Below, in pieces: positions 24,816-36,580 of a DNA stretch of 64,000 nucleotides. The position numbers were made by a program, and so were the translations under genes. Source of the stretch: Liolophura sinensis (taxonomy: Eukaryota; Mollusca; Polyplacophora; Chitonida; Chitonidae); contig NC_088300.1 of assembly GCF_032854445.1 (NCBI RefSeq), forward strand, positions 57,946,984 through 58,010,983, read 5' to 3'. The notes under the pieces were generated by a model that saw nothing but the letters and a program-made list of their open reading frames with translations, was not told the origin of the DNA and did not search any database. The first letter of the stretch is position 1; each line of letters begins with the position of its first letter.

Positions 24816-24939
24816 TTAACATTAAAATAATGAGACATTTTATGATTACATGAAAAACATGGCATAGTCAAGAAAGTTAGAAATGTTGAAAGGTAAATGT
24901 CAACAGCAAAGGCATATAAGTGAACAGATGCACGTGCTG

Positions 24940-25078
24940 TATAGACCACTAGTTACTGGTCATTAGGGTTCGAATCCAACTCCCTCCTTGGCGGCAGCCT
25001 TACATCAGGTGGTATGTCACGTATCTGACGTGATGCGGTTAATTGTCCGGTTTCAAGTATGGCATACAAATAAATGAA
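24940..25078 (+). mobile_element. Possible tRNA-derived SINE
   Basis: A perfect RNA polymerase III B-box GGTTCGAATCC lies at 24967-24977 and the 3' end is ATACAAATAAATGAAAAAA. The A-box is poor. A further minus-strand B-box-like word (GGATTGAATCC, 25151) and tRNA-head-like GACGCTCTAACCACTATGCC at 25303 suggest other SINE relics just downstream. Confidence 0.45.
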
Positions 25079-27841
25079 AAAATTAGCCATCCCATTTATC
25101 CAGAAATGGACATAGGCAATAGTCCCGACGTTCGAAAGTCATCCCGGGAAGGATTGAATCCACTGATTTTGTTAGATGAACATGTGACTTACCCAGGCAA
25201 ATAGTTCTCGTATCCATATTTTCAAATTCATATCGAATAATCTAGTAACTGATCTGATTCATGTCTACATTAGTAAGGTAAAGGACCAGTTTCCATCTCC
25301 ATGACGCTCTAACCACTATGCCAGCGTGGTGCTATTATGTTGGTTTATGGTCACAACCTGAGGTCATATTATTTACTCGCGATCATGCACCCGTTTCTGT
25401 TGAAATCTATTTGCCACAATAGATAATGCATGTTCTCTGTATGATGAAATGATTAAGATGACATTAGGTGGCCGTGAGTGATGCTGTGTAGAACTCACGT
25501 GTTAGGCTCAGCCTGAGATTGATATATTGTTCTCACTTTTTCTCCCTGTCTTTTTCAATACACAGTTCGCAATCGATGCCATGGACCTATCAGAAAACCA
25601 TTAGTGTCAAAACATCAGAAAACGATGGTCTATTCTTAGTGCCATATCATATACCCGACGTCGAATTAATCCCATAGAACTAACGTTATTTCAACGAGAT
25701 AAAAGCTATTGTCGTTTTCACCAACGATGACAACCGGAACGCAAATCATTACAGTACAGGGACGTTCACAAAACACCTGGGGACAATGCTATCTTCCATT
25801 TCATCCAAACAGAGTCTAGTTCCGTTAAATATTCATGTCCAATTACAGAATATTAATGGGTTCCACCATGACAAAAGCTTACCCACTACAATTATCTTTA
25901 TTACTCTCGTATTCGAAAAATCCCTACTGGTGTGGACCTAAAGTTAGTAGTGCTACCTGATAAATTGTTCTCATCTGTACACCCTATATGTAGCGTTAAT
26001 GGATATGGAATGGCAATGAATAACATCCCTCTTTGGATTGCCTAGTTCGAACATTCAGCCAAACATGGCAGTATCCGTGTATTTATTTTTATATTGTGTT
26101 TAATGAACTTATAACCGCATATACGAAATCGTAAAATAAATCACGGATAAGATTCACGAATTCTAAGCATAGTTTTACCCAAGACAAACTGTTAAATATT
26201 GAGCACGTATGGCAGCACAAAATGAAATGGAGATTTAGTAGAGGTAAAGGAGTTAAGGGGAGTTTAGATTGTTAGACTTGACACCAGAGAATTGTAGAGA
26301 TTAAACAGTTCAAGTTGGAAGAAGTTGCCAAATAACCGGACCTAGGTTTCAGTTGTATGCTCACCCAGTGCGCCTTTGCACTCCCAGTCGGCTGTGCCAA
26401 CGGCCAGCAACTGTAATTGCCAGGACTCCACAAAAGGTCGCTGGCGGTATTTTCTCTATTTTTCGTCGATTACAACCATTGTCCAGTACACGCTTGGGCT
26501 TCGAAGTCCCCCTAAAGAGCACCGCTTAGACCAATAATTGGGGTGAATAAAACAGAAAAGGGCATCAACAGGAAGTGTTTTGACCCTGGTCTGACCCTCT
26601 TGGGTATGGTAAATAGATAGTTGATGTGTGATTGAATCTAACAACAGCGTCTCCGTTAGGTTAAACCCATTTAAATAGCTAAACTCTATGAACTTCGTGG
26701 AGAGCTATTGATTTAGGGAACACCCATTGGCCTAAATCAGACACATTTACGTAAGTGTTCAGCGCATGTCCAGACATTATTGAGTCGAGATCATCTTGAC
26801 TTTGTTTAACAGCCTTGCCGATTTCATCGCTGCCCGAAGGTTATAAAATTATCTCAGCCGGTCGAAAAAAATCATGGAGACAGTAGAATAAAAAAAACAT
26901 GCTGTTCTGTTATACATTTGACTGAAATTAAAACTGTTATCTGAACAACTCTTAAAGGTGTGCACCGTGAAGCATGTGGATAATCTTCATTTCTGGGAAT
27001 CTGGGAACTACGGTAAAAAAATTTTCACGGAACTAGGCGATAACTTGAATGTGCACTGGTTGGTGGTAAAGTATAATACTGGTCAGCCCAATAAAACAGA
27101 ATAGTAAAGATTGAGTTAAAATTCCAAACTGTTGTCTTCTTGTCTAAAAGAAATATATAGTGACTGCTATTATGCAAGATAACAAGTAACTTGATTAATG
27201 AATCAGTAAATAACACAATCAATCCGAAAGTTCTAGCCTCACAAAAATAAAATAAAGTTCATTGAATCCAAAATCTTGCTTATATTACAGTATAGTATAA
27301 AGATAACTGTTCCTTGATGTTGTACGGACAAGTGGTCGAGGAGAATCGCCATAAAACGTTTTTATTTTCTTTTTGAAAATTGTCAGTTTTGAGAATCTTA
27401 TTTCAACCAGTCGAGTTTCGTCAAAGGCTCATCAATCCTGTTTTCAGGGCTGATTTCGTATTTAATAATGAACTTACTGGCATATTTAGGAATCCCTGTC
27501 CTATGAAAGTACGCTGAACAGATGCCACGTTTCAATGGTGCCACAAAGAACTCTATAAAACACCGATAAACAGCTCTGCGTTTATAAAAATGTACTACTT
27601 CCGAGATATAATCTTTAAAGTATTGATAGGGGTTTAGATTGTTATGGGAGCTGTCAACGTCGGCATTGTTGCATTGGTGTTGGTGAGACATGCCTGAAGC
27701 TGTTTGTACGGATATGTCAGGCGAGAGAGACAATAAATGGACTAGATACTTCTCTGTAGGTAGTGGGTTATAATAGGGAGTACGTGTCAATATATTCCGG
27801 CAAGGTTATTTATTAATCTACACATTTGTACTTAAAACTTA
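25079..27841. other. Gene-poor region
   Basis: The longest frame is 130 codons on the minus strand (27398-27790). Its product is lysine- and tyrosine-rich near the end, with no signal peptide, membrane segment or motif I recognise; I treat it as unproven. Possible SINE relics lie at 25147 and 25303. Confidence 0.4.
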
Positions 27842-27950
27842 ACCCCCCGCGCTCTGCCCGGTTTCCTCCCACCATAATGCTGGCCGCCGTCGTATGAGTG
27901 AAATATTGAGTACGGTGTAAAACACCAATCAAATAAAATAAATAAATAAA
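27842..27950 (+). mobile_element. SINE (type 1), 3' half only
   Basis: CGCTCTGCCCGGTTTCCTCC, CACCATAATGCTGGCCGCCG, GAGTACGGTGTAAAACACC and a tail (AAATA)n/(AATA)n. It is 5'-truncated, lacking the tRNA-like head, as is usual for SINE copies made by target-primed reverse transcription. Confidence 0.82.
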
Positions 27951-29476
27951 ACATAACACCCCAAAACAACTACCATAACTCATAAGGTTGACAAAAATTG
28001 ATTCCATCTCTCAGTAGATTGCACTTCCGGCTATCATCGGTATGAGTTGAACATGAAACTGTTTACACACCTATCAGGCATAATATGCGTAGGACTCAAG
28101 TGGTATTTGGAGTGGAGGCCCTAACATATGTGTCTAAATATAGTCTTATTTCGTGATAAGTCTTTCCGTTGTTCTGGTCTATAAAGTCAGTTGACCATTC
28201 TCGGCAAAATTTCACTTCTCCACAAAAGTGGCGGACATCTAACTCCAATTATCCAACAGACTTTTATCAGGTGCCTTAGCACGCTTCGCTTACTGACGCA
28301 TGACGTAAGCTTTCATTATAACTTTACATTAGCAGTCGGCGACGTGAAATGCATGCGTTCGGAACTAATGAAGAAACAATCCAGACAACGAATGGACTAA
28401 TCAATTAATTTCGAGCTTAAATGAAGTCCCGCGTCCTAAGTGTCAAATGTATTTAACATGTATCTGAAAGGACTGACTAGTGTTTGAGTCAATCGGTTGT
28501 TGTCAACATTGAACTTAGACGGAGTTACAAACTGTGATCATGTTCCAATATAAAGGGTAATTTATATGTGTTTGCAGATGGGAAGATATCACAGGGACGC
28601 AGAGATACAGGAATATATAGAAAGATACATAGAAACACACAGGAAATAAAAACACTATGGAGATGGAATTTGTGCTGAGTATGCACATTGTCGCTATATG
28701 CATGTGTGGATACACTTTTTCTGGCTGACACTCCAAACGTCACGATGCATAAGCGTACAGGTATGAACTGACACTCCCGAGGTATAATATTTTCATACCC
28801 AAGTCAGCGTGGTAAATTTACCATGTCGCTATTTCCCGTCGATGCGGAGATATGTCATCCCGGTAACTGTTGAACTACGTGCACTATTTTTGCGTAAGTT
28901 TTTCAACCATTGCAGGTTTTCTGTAATTTATCATATACTAAGCTTCTCGGAAGACTCATAAAACATGTCCTTTGCTCTGTAGATCTCGGTCGCTGACGAA
29001 AGGCAACATGACAATGCACTTAATGGACAACACATAAATCATGGGTCTTAGTGCTGAAGTTTTTACGTTAGACTTTTAATCACCGGCTTTTGTCACGGCG
29101 CTCAACGTGGTTCTATACTGGCGATGTTCCCATAAAAACAGGTGAGATTTTTGTCGGTGACTTTATGGCCGGTCTTAGTGACCATACTCAAAGCCATAAA
29201 AGTTGTTCTGGTATGGTAGTCTTAGAATATCGCATGGAAGTGTAAGGTTTCCTTTCGCTTACTGAAAGATATTTAAACGACTGAGTCACATACAGTACAG
29301 GGCTGTGTCACACAGAACATTTTGGAAAGTGGCCTGGCAACCTTGAAATTTCGTCGTTCCGCATACATCATAATGGGTATATCAGTGGTGTCAGGATACT
29401 TAGTGACTGGCATGCTGTACACAGTCATGTTATTTCCAGTGAGGCAGCACCATGAATGTCAGCGCTGTGTGTGAAT
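27951..29476. other. Gene-poor region
   Basis: Two offset minus-strand frames of 72 and 73 codons overlap at 28515-28743; neither resembles a known protein. An imperfect inverted repeat (ACTTTATGGC / GCCATAAAAGT) lies near 29160-29211. Confidence 0.4.
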
Positions 29477-29515
29477 GATTAATTTATTGGTTGACTGATT
29501 GGTGTTTAACGTCAT
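29477..29515 (-). mobile_element. SINE tail relic, reverse orientation
   Basis: GATTAATTTATTGGTTGACTG then ATTGGTGTTTAACGTC is the reverse complement of the type 1 SINE terminus; the rest of the element is missing or decayed. Confidence 0.55.
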
Positions 29516-30699
29516 TAAAACGAAGATATTATCATATTGTGACTCAAAAGATCCAGTATTTTTTCCATAAATAAAATTCCTTTGGCGAGAATTCAAGAAG
29601 GAAACATTTCGTAGAGGTCCAAGCTATACAGCCTATTGTTCATCCCATTTTTGATGGCGTGGTACTTGTCAATCGATTACGATGTACACATGTTTTTGCG
29701 AAGTCATGCAAGGTGACAACGCACACAACTCAGCACTTACCCACGAGTGAGAGGTTGAGCACACCACATTGCTGGAGGGTTCTGTAAATATTTATGAACT
29801 GATGATTGTTGAGATTTGACAAGTTAACGAACAGTTTGATAAAGACTGATGAATGCATTAATATGAAACGAGCGTCTCGCAAAGTTCATACGGGACACCT
29901 TCTTGAGGGAGATTGACATTAGTAACGTATGTATGTATTTATATTGGATGTTTTATGTTGTATTTTGTAACAATTTTTGAGCTGTATGATGACGAGCATT
30001 CGTTTGTGGGTGTATATATATGTACTGTGTCTTCTTGTGGCTGAGGGAGTCACTGAAATTCCATTAGCAGTGACGTCACTACACTTTGTATACGTACACG
30101 CACCACTGAATAATAATTAAAAGTATAGGACGAAGTCTGAGTGACATGATGTGAATACATCAGTTTTACTGGTTATAGAATGACTCGTATGGATGATAAC
30201 CTTACATTTTAACAAAAGAGTACATGATACTGGGCGAGTAGCATGTTTCTATGAAATATTAACGCGGGGAATGGCAGGAACTGAGTATCCTCTGTGTGAA
30301 TAGATGTGGCCTAATGTTTAAAATTGCTTGAGAAGCTATTATCTTCAGCTTTTACAGTTTCCCAGTTCTACGTTGACCTCCATGACGTACATGTATACAA
30401 TATTTATATACAACGCTCAGATTTGAACACAACGTGAAGAATTAATATTAACACGCTGAACAGGATATCAGTTTCAACATTAGGCCAACCAATTATAACA
30501 GGAGTATGCATGCTCTGCATCAACGGAATCACAAATCATTACGCTTCTGCTCTATAATTGCATACACATGTACAATTACTTCGTGGGATTTAATACAAGA
30601 GGCGAACGTGGAGTGTTGCACGCAAATGCTTGTATCCTTTGTGCTCTATGGTTAGAGAGGGCGCTTCATCATCACCTAACGTAATACAATCCCATCAAC
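29516..30699. other. Spacer, nothing recognised
   Basis: No open frame above 60 codons on either strand and no repeat identified. Confidence 0.45.
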
Positions 30700-31180
30700 C
30701 GGACACTTAATTTGGTAGATGCGCAATGAATCAGCTCCAATTGGTGGAGCTGACACAAGGGCACAATAACCGGCGGGAATTCATTTTAAAATAAACAAAT
30801 TATAGCCAAGTGATGTGCGGTTGGATGCAACGCTAATGGCGGATCAAGGTTGTACGGGGAAGGGAGGGGAGGTGGCGGTAAGATGATTGTTCAGTTATAT
30901 CATCAAGGGTTTAATATCCCGTCGCGTCACGCAATTGATCATTACTACATTATCTGTTGGTTTTCAAGACGCTGACCACTAATCGACTCGTTGTGAAGCC
31001 CGTTAGAGAACCCACGGTCCATCTTCATCACGCATCCGTAACACTAGAGTAATTATAGCCTAATTAGTTTGCCCCTTGCCGCGATCCCAGCCGTTTCACA
31101 TCCATACACGGCTCCACGTGACAGTTCGTGGCGTGTTTGAAACAATATCATCAGACCGGCGAGAAACTGTCTTCCAACGA
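30700..31180. promoter_or_regulatory. Candidate conserved non-coding regulatory block
   Basis: Repeat-free, higher in GC than its surroundings and rich in plausible transcription-factor words: a 9-bp-arm inverted repeat TCAGCTCCA/TGGAGCTGA around ATTGG (30731-30753, which also contains CCAATTGG), CTAATGG (30833), CAATTGATCATTAC (30932) and two homeodomain TAATTA cores 11 bp apart (31050 and 31061). There is no open frame of note. Enhancer function is inference; conservation was not tested. Confidence 0.35.
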
Positions 31181-33690
31181 ATAGTCTATATAACTGTACT
31201 GAACACGCCGACTCACACTATGTGAATAGCAACCACGCTCTAACTGGTATGGTATGTGCTTAACGACCTTTAAATATTTAATTATCTGGAAATAATGACA
31301 GAATGAACTACCAAGCTCATCTTGAGAATGTACATGGTGTAGTTTTGGTGTAGCAGATTACCCTTTGAGCTTTCTGATTTGTGCTTCGTATATTCGCCAT
31401 TGCACTATTCTTTATAGAGAAATATTCGATAGCCATGGTCACCAATTCTTGTGTATCTTCTGTACTTCTGTGCATTGGAAGTGAGTACAGTGGATTCTTC
31501 CATGACATTTATTGAAGACGTTTATTGGTGTTATGTGGCAACACGTGAGAGAAAAAGTAAAGCAACATGCTTTAAATATAGTTTTAATATACAACTGTTT
31601 CACTGACAGCACAGTAATGAAGAACGCCGTGGTAACCAATTTTTTTTGATTTTGAATGTGCCTGATCCGATCGTCAAAACTCATTGGTCAATAACAAGTT
31701 GTTATTCGCATATAACAAGTTTGGTCACTTGGCCCGTGAGTGTCTCAATATGGAGTGGAGACAAACCACATGTTACATTTATCTGGAGGAAATGATTACT
31801 TTCTTCTTAATTGGTTCTCATGTAGGATCGATGCGATAAACGCTTCTCTTCGATGGTAAAACTCTTAGCTGATGGGAACGGTATTGTTTGAGAGAAGGGA
31901 TAAGGGGCAATAAAATGGACTCATTATACAGGTATTAATCATTAATCTTTCATTAAGGGTTTTACCCCATCTGTTAAAATTTTCACATCGCAATAAGTAC
32001 AGTATCTTGATTGGAGACAGCAATGGCGCTAGTGTGTCACACATGTCTTCTGAACCCGAAGGGGTAGGTCTGTCGTATGGTGCGACCCGCTCATGCGCGT
32101 ATTTTTACTAAACCTTGAGTTAACACTATTATAGCAGATATAGTCCCTTATAAGGGACAAGGCTTGTATACTATAACCACTTCCACCAATTCCATACAGC
32201 AAGTTTTGACTTTCAGTCAAAATTTAGAACTTCAGTATAACTTTTACTTTTTGCTTAAATTGTGTTAGCATGGCCTGAATAGAAACTTTCTTATGAGGTC
32301 ACAATTTTAGAAACTAGCGATAAAATTTTAGATTTAATTTATGCATTGAGAAATTGTGGGTTCAGAAATAAAAACCAAATTTCTCAAGACTCTAAGTACA
32401 GCTTCTCTGGTGATCTGTGTTTTAATACTTAGTAATTTCTTCATAATAAATTATGCTTCCATCAGATGTTTACACTGAGACATTTAGGGTGAATAACATG
32501 GATAAGTCGTTATTCATGGGTCCACCATTAAGTAAATGAAATTTCGCCACCGAAAACTTTTCAGTTGTCTTGTGCATTACTTAATCGCATACTTTCTAAT
32601 CTAATTTATTCGTTTGTCTTTTAAGAAAACTTGTTTTACGGTAATTAACATAGTTGATATCGGCTGACGACTGGCTTATGAATATGTTTTACGACATCTA
32701 GATTTACACAATCTGCTAAGCTAGTGATTCTGTAATGACAGCACAAGCTCTGAATTAAATTCCCCGTGACTAAAATATAGCTCTAATAATGTCAACAGAA
32801 TTCCACTTCTTACGTCATTGAAAGTGATAAGCACATATAGTCGCCCACTAATAAGATAAAGTAGTCTGAATACCCCAAAACACATTGCAGTAACTTGAAA
32901 GCTTGTAACAGCTTTCTCGCCTCTTCCAGTCACAGCCTGTATGTGACTTGCACGCGCTGCATGCTAATAGTTCATCAAGAACTACGGGTCTTGGTTAGTG
33001 TGCTAACTTCTCAGGGTGATGGGGCGTTGTAATAGGACAGGGGCTCATGGGTCGCCTCGAGCTGATGGAGGTTAACAGAAGGAGCGAGTGCCAGCACACG
33101 CTGTTCTGGGATAGGAGATCTCTAACCAGTCCCTCGTGCGTATCGATCCAGTGATTGTTTGGTGACTTCATCATTTCACTAGCCATCGGCTCTGTGATGG
33201 CAGACTATTGGTATTGTGTTAGTCACATACTGCGTGAACATTCCTGGCTGTACCCGGATCATCCATTGACCACAGTATCTTGTTCTTCACGGTCGTCCTT
33301 CTTAGCAGTTTGGTCAAATAAATTATACCATTGGTGACACATTCCTAATCATGGTATACATTCTGGACAACTTTTGCAGGTCATGCGATTTGCTTAATAT
33401 GCTTATTGACTGTTATAGCGAAGCCTTTTCATTTTAAACGAGTTTTTGCTAAGTCAGTCAATTTAGTTATATTCAAGGCTATTCGAATATTGAATGATTA
33501 TGCAGTAACACTACATCGGAACCCCTTGAGCCCTATTCAGTCGTGTCAAATATTGAAGAACACATCCCAAACAACGAGCATACCTGTATATGTTCACCCT
33601 TGACACATCGGCTAAAATAAAGCATGCACCTTGATATGGTTGTTTTAACTAGATGACGATACCAAACAAATGTTCAAAATCATGATTCGG
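31181..33690. other. Gene-poor region
   Basis: Contains a perfect 17-nt palindrome AATAACAAGTTGTTATT (31690-31706). The longest frame is 81 codons (31439-31684, -), unrecognised. Confidence 0.45.
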
Positions 33691-33745
33691 TTGAATGAAT
33701 AAATGATTATGGCCATATCTGCAAAAGTATCGTGGCTGGTGGCGA
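33691..33745. mobile_element. Possible SINE relic
   Basis: TTGAATGAATAAATGATTAT then GGCC and TATCGTGGCTGGTGGCGAC weakly match the fragment at 16286 in order. Low confidence because the shared words are short. Confidence 0.3.
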
Positions 33746-36214
33746 CACTTCTTAGCTACCAGATAAAATACTGCTCATTATCATGTTCTGATGCAGAATG
33801 ACATGCACTGCATACAAATCAGCTATCAGCATAATGAATAGCAATCTGCAGAAAAAACTTTTTTCAAATTAACTGTCGTTGTAAACGTAACTGCCAGTTC
33901 TGGTTCTTAAACGAGATCATGCGACCCGTTTTGTTCATTGTATTTGTGATTTGAGCCAAACTATGTTAGTAGGTGGATCGTAATTTATTGCTTTGTCCGG
34001 GGTGGAAAGTAGTCAAATGCTAGACGTACATAGTTTCGCACTCAGACCATTTGTTCAGACTCCCCGATCCCTATTACAGTTTCCACTTTACAGGTACTTT
34101 ATCCAGCAGCTGGTTATTAGGTTGGCACAAAGTGTTCTGGATACTAAACAAGTGCAGATTTTTCCAACAGCCCTTACCGTCGCTCTCTCCTTTTTTGTTA
34201 CATTTATTACCGTCACCGTTTCCTTTGCGGTTTTAAGGCGCTGGCTTAATAAAATTATCCTATCAATCTACAGTCAATAACGTTGATAAATCTGATGAAA
34301 CCTGCAAATGTATGAAAAACTTGTTAAAAAATGGACAACGATTTCAAATATGCCTACAGTTTTAAGAGGCATGGTTTGGCATTAGAACAGACTTTCAACA
34401 GATTTTGAATTTGTGCTCAGCTTCATTGCAAAGAGATCTTAAAAAGTGGAAATCCGGTTACAGTTTTCCTATATATTTGTACGTTTATTATGTCATAAAT
34501 TTTATTTGGCAGATGACAATTGGGTTTTAAGGTCATTCTTGTAAAAATGTTGAAATTGATCGATTTATTTGTTATAAATATGGTATTATGTATTCAGAAT
34601 ATGTCATATTGATTCCTCATCCAGTAACAATCGACTATTTCATACCTGCATCTCTATACCGATATGAATTATTGTACCTTACACTTCAATGTGTTTTTGT
34701 TTTTGAGACTTGGTAAAATATATTAAGACTGATGACGGACTTCGTGTAAGGGTGCTTTGATTCAATGCTTCACCAGCACACCCTTGTTGCATGGCTCCGG
34801 CAGGACTAAGGCTGATCAATGCGCAGACCGATTAAGACTCTTACGAAGGGATCAATTTGTTATGTAAAGGTGAGACTGAATGGAGCCTATTGTAAGGAAC
34901 AGACAAAATTCACTGTTGACCATTTTCACTGTAATCGTTTCCATTTGAAAACTCATCTAACTGCACAAACACTTTCCTGTACAGATCTATGTATACAACC
35001 GCTGCGACCTTTGAGAAGAATAGTCCAACAGCCGCCATATGTATTATATATTTGCTCACGGCTTTTGTCTCAAGATTTATATCAATATATCCGAAAATTA
35101 CATCCGACTGAGCTTATGTTTCGGAAGCTAAATCATCCTATAACCGGAACCATTGTGTCGGATGCGGTCCATTTCTAGTTGCGAACTCTATCTTCAGTAC
35201 ACAAGAGTGAGACAAACTGTTAGCATCTCAGACAGTTTTAATGTAGTAGAACGGAATATTATATGATCAATTTGGTTCCCGGATTGTCAGCATAGCACTA
35301 ACGGACTTGAGAACAACTACATGCCTGTATACATAAGGTTACAGCAATCTTCATTTGTCTAGTTTATGACGAATAAAAATAGCCATTGTTTATACTTACG
35401 TTTAGCTGAAATCGATGACGTCTTTATTTGTGCAGAACTTGAATATTATGTTGAAGTTCGTTGGTCTTCAACTGGAAAGAATATACTCATTCATTTCTGG
35501 CTAATAATTGATTTATGGACAGAAATTAACAATGTGCACTGCAAAATTGTTCTTGTATATCACGGCTGGGTTAACTCAGAGCTCTTCCTGACGGACGAGT
35601 AATTGAGAAGCTGTTGCCCGCAACAGGCATATATACACCCTTCTACGTTTCTTTCACAGCTGCTCCTAACGTTGTGTGATCAGTCAAGTGACGTTGTCGT
35701 TGTTATATGAGCGTTTGTGTGATCGCTCAACTTACTCCTAACTGAAACTATGAAAGGACGTTACAGTCCTTGCTAATATACAAACAGTTAAAATTCTATA
35801 TTCGTAAGACTACGGGAATTAACTATGCTTATACTATTGATACTGATGTATTTTCTTTGCTTCCTATTTTGCAGATATGCTATAGTATCTTGATAATGTG
35901 ATGATTTTCTGGGATAAAAGCCATGAGAATGAAATTTCTGATAATAAAAATCTATGAAAGTATCAGCTGTACCTAATTTAAATCGTCATTTAAACAGATA
36001 CAACTTTCGTGTTTCGGTGTTTTATTTATCCACTTTTCAACTTAAACGCTATCGCAGCCACAAAAATATATAGACAGGTGATAGCAAATAGCGAAATTCA
36101 GGTAACAGAAAACTGGAATCGTCGGCAGCGAACCTAGTTTGGGTGGGATTAAGTCCTGCAGCTATTATGGGTTATTTCAAACAGTGTAAGATAAAATGTT
36201 TATTCCTTGTTGTC
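33746..36214. other. Gene-poor region
   Basis: Three unrecognised forward frames: 95 codons (33993-34280, with one hydrophobic stretch near its C-terminus), 119 codons (34819-35178) and 78 codons (35366-35602). None shows domain motifs or flanking exon signals that I trust. Confidence 0.4.
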
Positions 36215-36580
36215 TTCGTTTAAGTCCGCGCGGAGAGCATCTCGGCTAGGGTTAAGGACAAGTGCACGTGGAGAATAAACACACATGGTCATAGTTGACT
36301 GTTTGGAAATGCCCGCGCCGAAGCATATGGCTGCCATTGGCGGTGTGTTCCTGTCAAGTGGATTCAATCAAACCTTAGCTTATGACGGAAAGACCGCGCT
36401 AACGGGGGTTTGATTGCTGTCATTCGCGAGTAATCAAGGCAATAAGGCACGGTGAGAAAGGTAGTTATGGTCTGGTTATGACCCCACTCCTGATATAACG
36501 GCCCGAGTCCTATTAAAATGAATAAGCCGATTAGCAGCTGCTTTGGTAGAGATCACCTTCGTCATGGATATTGGTTATTA
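36215..36580. promoter_or_regulatory. Candidate conserved non-coding regulatory block
   Basis: Repeat-free and GC-richer than the flanks. It carries CCGCGCGG (36226-36233), a perfect 10-bp inverted repeat CAATCAAACC (36365-36374) / GGTTTGATTG (36407-36416) with a 32-nt loop, and a CAGCTG E-box near 36536. No coding frame. Regulatory role is inferred from motif density only. Confidence 0.35.

Noticed and set aside
24967-24977. Functional tRNA gene from the perfect B-box
   Set aside because: No acceptor stem, A-box or cloverleaf can be built around it; it fits a decayed SINE head.
27398-27790. 130-codon minus-strand frame
   Set aside because: Length is within chance for 64 kb of six-frame sequence; no motif, no repeat and no flanking exon signals that I trust.
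34819-35178. 119-codon forward frame
   Set aside because: No motif or homology recognised, and no clear promoter or splice sites.
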